From assembly GCA_963975425.1 (NCBI GenBank), contig CAXBGS010000002.1:186001-250000 (forward strand): a DNA stretch of 64,000 bases, in the 5' to 3' direction. The notes beneath the pieces are model-generated. The model searched no databases. It was given only the letters and a program-made list of their open reading frames with translations, and was not told the origin of the DNA. Position numbers and translations under genes: made by a program. The stretch is from CAXBGS01 sp963975425. GTDB taxonomy: Bacteria > Planctomycetota > Planctomycetia > Pirellulales > Pirellulaceae. Shown here one piece after another: positions 61,126-64,000 of the stretch; the stretch's first letter is position 1, and every line of letters starts with the position of its first letter.

Positions 61126-63984
61126 TCAGACCGCCAATTGTTTTTCGGCCGACGCGGGTAGCAGAGGAGAACGATTAGATGCGAGCACCCTGAATCCGGG
61201 TCGCTTGCGTCGACGGCAAAGGCCAATCAGACCAGCCAACAATATAGATGCGGATGAGGGCTCAGGAACACTTGTCACAATTCGCACAGAGAGTCGACTC
61301 GTCCCGTATTGGACATCCCAGGCAAGTCCTTCTGAAAGCGTAGGCAAGACCAGTTCATCGAATGAGTCATTGAGAGTTGCAAACGTGACCAAATCAAAAC
61401 TGTCGCCGTACTGCAAGACTTGGCCAGCGCCAATCAACAACTCGAAATCACCATCCAGCACCGCATCGGATCCTAAGAAGATACTTGCGTCTGAATCAGC
61501 ATACGCCGACAAGGTGCCGCCGTTCATGATGAAGCCCATGTTAAATTCGACATCGCCAGCACCAAGTTTCTTGAGGTGGTTGCCACTAAGGTTCAAACCT
61601 GATTCAAATCCTATTTCCGCGCCAGGCAGCACCTGCAAGTCAAGATCATCCATCAGTTCCGTTTCGACCGAGACAAGGTGGCTGCCGACGCGCACATCCA
61701 CCAACGCATGAAAGGGCAGCCCCGGATCGCCGATCAAGAGTTTGCCGACGCCTTGCAAATCGTACTGGTGCTCGCTGAAAAACGTTAAACCGGTAACCGC
61801 TTGGGTGCTATCGATCGCGATATCGCTGTCTTGTTCGATTGCGTTGCCAAAGTACGCGTGACGATTGTTTTCAACTCGTGAGTGATTTAGCCAGCTGCGA
61901 TCATTGGTCCACTCGCCACCACCTTCGTCATTCCACTCGCGAGCCGCGGCCTCGGGGTGAACTTCCTGCAACCGGATGTTGTCCAGCGACAGCACATGGT
62001 TGCTGCCAGCCTCGACGCCATCAAAACGCACGACAGGCCGCACGTAGCGGGTACCCTCGGGTGCCACGAATCGTCCGCTGCGGTAAGTGCGGTAGACGTC
62101 GTCGTTGGGGTCACTGCCGTCGACGCTGCTTTCAAACCCATTGCGTTTGACGGCGAAGGCTGGATCGATCTTTGTCTCGTATTGGTTTAACGCCACGGAG
62201 GCGAGGGTTTCGTCGTCGGCGCCGTAGAACTCTAGGCCCAGAAAGGTGTTGGCGTCGTAATGTCGATTGCCACCGTTTCGGAACTGAACGTCGGCCGACA
62301 GTTGGTATGCCACGCCGGTAAGGTCTACGTCAGCATTGCCGATTCCTGTCTGGAAGATGCGACCGGAGTTGCCCACTGCGTTGGTCTGCAACTGCGCCGA
62401 TCCACTGCCGTCACCGCTGATGTCGGCACCGGTGTCGAATACCGCATTGCCTGCCGATTTCCACCGAGCAATCTCTGGTGAATTATCGGGCAACCCTCCG
62501 GGATCAAAGTTAGGGTTGTCGATCAAGTTGGGACGGTGGTGGATCACCGCGGTGGTAATGGCGCTACCCACGGCATCAAAGCTGATGTTGTTGCCACCGC
62601 CTACCGTTGCCGGCCCCAGCGATTCGTATGCGTTGGTCCGCAAGCTGTTATTTTCGTCGGTGGTCCGGATCAGCCGGGTGGACGTCACCGCTCGGTCCAA
62701 GTCGAAGCTGTATTGATCCGAAGTGTTATCGGCTCCGTCATTGGTAACCACCACCGCAGTGGTGCCGGTCCGCGGGTCATAGGCAGCGGTGATGTTTTCC
62801 TGGCCGGCGAGTTCAATGATTTCCGAGCCGGGGCGGATATGCGCTGAAAATTGTTTCAATCCGAAGTATTGGTCCTGCACATCGAATCGGGAATTGTTCC
62901 CGTTGAAGTGCTGGATTGCCAAGCCCCAGCCGCTTCCGTTATTGTCCTCGACCGCTTGCCAATAGGTCCAGCCGGCCGCGTCGAGGTAACGGATGTCCGA
63001 GTTGATCTGGCGGGCCATCCGGATTGCCCCCTGCCCGGTGCCGTATTCGGTCGCGTAGATCTTTTTGCCATCGGCACTGACCGCGTTGAACAAACGCTCC
63101 GAATCCGCTTGGCCACTGCCACCGTTGAACGGGTAGGTGTGTGTGTTGACCTGAGCGATGTGTGACTTGGTTGTGGTGCTGTAAACACCCCAGGTGTCGG
63201 CGCTCTGATCGGTCGAAGTTTCTTCCGGGCCAACCAGACCGATTCGCGAGCCCCGGCTTGCCAGTTCTTGGCCAAAGGTCGTGATCAAACTGCGTTGCCT
63301 GACCGGTGTGATATTCATACCTTCCTGACCACTGCCGCCGGTCCAAAACCCCGACCCTGGCTCGTTCACGGGCGTGATGGTGTTGAACTGGATGCCGAGA
63401 TTCGATTCGAAGTGATCGGCTACCTCAAGCATGTAGTGGGCAAACTCGTTCTGGCGAGCGGTCGAAAGATTGTTGCTGCTCGTCGATGAACCCGACGAAC
63501 TAAGCGAATTCGTCATCCACCACGGTGCGGAGTTGGCGAACGCCTCGACCTGAGTGACACCGCGCTCGATGGCCATGTCCAAGACCAACCGCTGGGTCGC
63601 ATCGGCGTTCCAATCCCAATTCCATGTGGTGGTGTCTGAAATTGTGGTAGGTGCATCGGGAACCCAGCCGTCCATCTTGGCACCCGGCCGGGTGATGTTC
63701 TGAACGGACGTGTCAGGATTTGACCCGGCGCCGATGTTGTATCGCGCAAAGTTCAGCCCCAGACCGTTGGTTTGGTCGAACAAGATATCCATCAGATCTT
63801 CGCGCCCTTTAGCATTGGACTGGCCGCCAATCTCATTGCCCATCCAAGCGAGCGACGTACCCCAGGCCTCGAACCGGTGGTTACGATCACTTGTGTTGAG
63901 AGCGATCTGCGCACTGGCCTCGCGCGATTCTGTCAGCAAGACAGCGCTCAACAGCAGCGGAACGGCAAGCCAGCGGATTATCAT
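61126..63984 (-). CDS. GH30 glycoside hydrolase with PEP-CTERM anchor
   Basis: 952 residues. A signal peptide covers about 1-26 (LLLSAVLLTESREASA). The barrel is of the GH30 type: FEAWGTSLAWMGNEIGG near the start, NFARYNIGAG (78-87), FANSAPWWMT, the acid/base E208 in TPVNEP and the nucleophile E313 in ATEYGTGQ. This resembles endo-beta-1,6-galactanases and glucanases. Beta-rich modules follow from about residue 490 (PNLIDNPNFDPGG starts a carbohydrate-binding-like domain) to 890. The C-terminus has VPEPSSASILLAGLIGLCRRRKR, the PEP-CTERM sorting signal, so an exosortase is implied elsewhere in the genome. About 20 residues follow the basic cluster, more than usual. The gene precedes the large surface protein. 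Confidence 0.88.
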   Translation of the reverse strand: MIIRWLAVPLLLSAVLLTESREASAQIALNTSDRNHRFEAWGTSLAWMGNEIGGQSNAKGREDLMDILFDQTNGLGLNFARYNIGAGSNPDTSVQNITRPGAKMDGWVPDAPTTISDTTTWNWDWNADATQRLVLDMAIERGVTQVEAFANSAPWWMTNSLSSSGSSTSSNNLSTARQNEFAHYMLEVADHFESNLGIQFNTITPVNEPGSGFWTGGSGQEGMNITPVRQRSLITTFGQELASRGSRIGLVGPEETSTDQSADTWGVYSTTTKSHIAQVNTHTYPFNGGSGQADSERLFNAVSADGKKIYATEYGTGQGAIRMARQINSDIRYLDAAGWTYWQAVEDNNGSGWGLAIQHFNGNNSRFDVQDQYFGLKQFSAHIRPGSEIIELAGQENITAAYDPRTGTTAVVVTNDGADNTSDQYSFDLDRAVTSTRLIRTTDENNSLRTNAYESLGPATVGGGNNISFDAVGSAITTAVIHHRPNLIDNPNFDPGGLPDNSPEIARWKSAGNAVFDTGADISGDGSGSAQLQTNAVGNSGRIFQTGIGNADVDLTGVAYQLSADVQFRNGGNRHYDANTFLGLEFYGADDETLASVALNQYETKIDPAFAVKRNGFESSVDGSDPNDDVYRTYRSGRFVAPEGTRYVRPVVRFDGVEAGSNHVLSLDNIRLQEVHPEAAAREWNDEGGGEWTNDRSWLNHSRVENNRHAYFGNAIEQDSDIAIDSTQAVTGLTFFSEHQYDLQGVGKLLIGDPGLPFHALVDVRVGSHLVSVETELMDDLDLQVLPGAEIGFESGLNLSGNHLKKLGAGDVEFNMGFIMNGGTLSAYADSDASIFLGSDAVLDGDFELLIGAGQVLQYGDSFDLVTFATLNDSFDELVLPTLSEGLAWDVQYGTSRLSVRIVTSVPEPSSASILLAGLIGLCRRRKRPGFRVLASNRSPLLPASAEKQLAV

Positions 63985-64000
63985 GAATTCCTTTCGATGC

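Overview
This window looks like planctomycete chromosome, close to the Rhodopirellula/Pirellulales type. The evidence is the content: CxxCH proteins of the DUF1587/1592/1588/1585 family paired with DUF1552 proteins, four one-subunit sulfatases, a LEPR-XLL surface protein with EF-hand repeats, a PEP-CTERM glycosidase, and loosely packed genes with many gene remnants between them. No rRNA, tRNA, CRISPR array, transposase or integrase was found by eye.

1-28.4 kb is a defence island. Its core is a complete DNA phosphorothioation (PT) modification and restriction locus that I read as an SspABCD-SspFGH type. sspA (cysteine desulfurase, 2733) is divergent from a PT-associated putative methyltransferase and a small accessory gene. 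A minus-strand operon runs sspB (DUF4007), sspC (large ATPase), a double-GHKL histidine-kinase-like ATPase, a receiver-domain protein, sspD (PP-loop sulfurtransferase) and an HNH nuclease. From the other side of a 151-bp divergent region run sspF, sspG and sspH (DptFGH type; sspH ends in a FtsK-like ATPase). Overlapping or nearly abutting genes imply tight translational coupling. The unusual part is the kinase/receiver pair between sspC and sspD. sspABCD would modify DNA and sspFGH would attack unmodified DNA; what the two-component-like pair and the HNH protein add is unknown.

From 23.1 to 28.4 kb lie smaller defence-type genes in mixed repair: a stand-alone ScoMcrA-head-like domain, a PD-(D/E)xK gene split by one in-frame TAA, an intact Mrr, a metallophosphoesterase, a frameshifted HNH gene, and a small gene whose nucleotidyltransferase-like partner is cut off where chromosomal-type sequence begins.

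28.4-45.1 kb holds two DUF1552/DUF1592 pairs, two sulfatases, an LRR protein, a DMFase-like protein, and a graveyard at 36.2-38.2 kb (5'-truncated and frameshifted tuf, the tail of a vWA-like gene, a frameshifted nucleotidyltransferase-like gene). 45.6-51.4 kb has a GH16 glycosidase and an HxlR regulator divergent from a crotonase / quinone-oxidoreductase / luciferase-like / SDR gene set. 51.9-64 kb has two more sulfatases, DUF4345 and PhyH genes, and a two-gene operon of a GH30 glycosidase and a large beta-helix surface protein. Together these suggest a marine or biofilm organism that degrades sulfated polysaccharides.

All family calls were made by reading motifs; no database search was run. 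Start codons were moved from the longest frame where an overlap, ribosome-binding site or family start argued for it.
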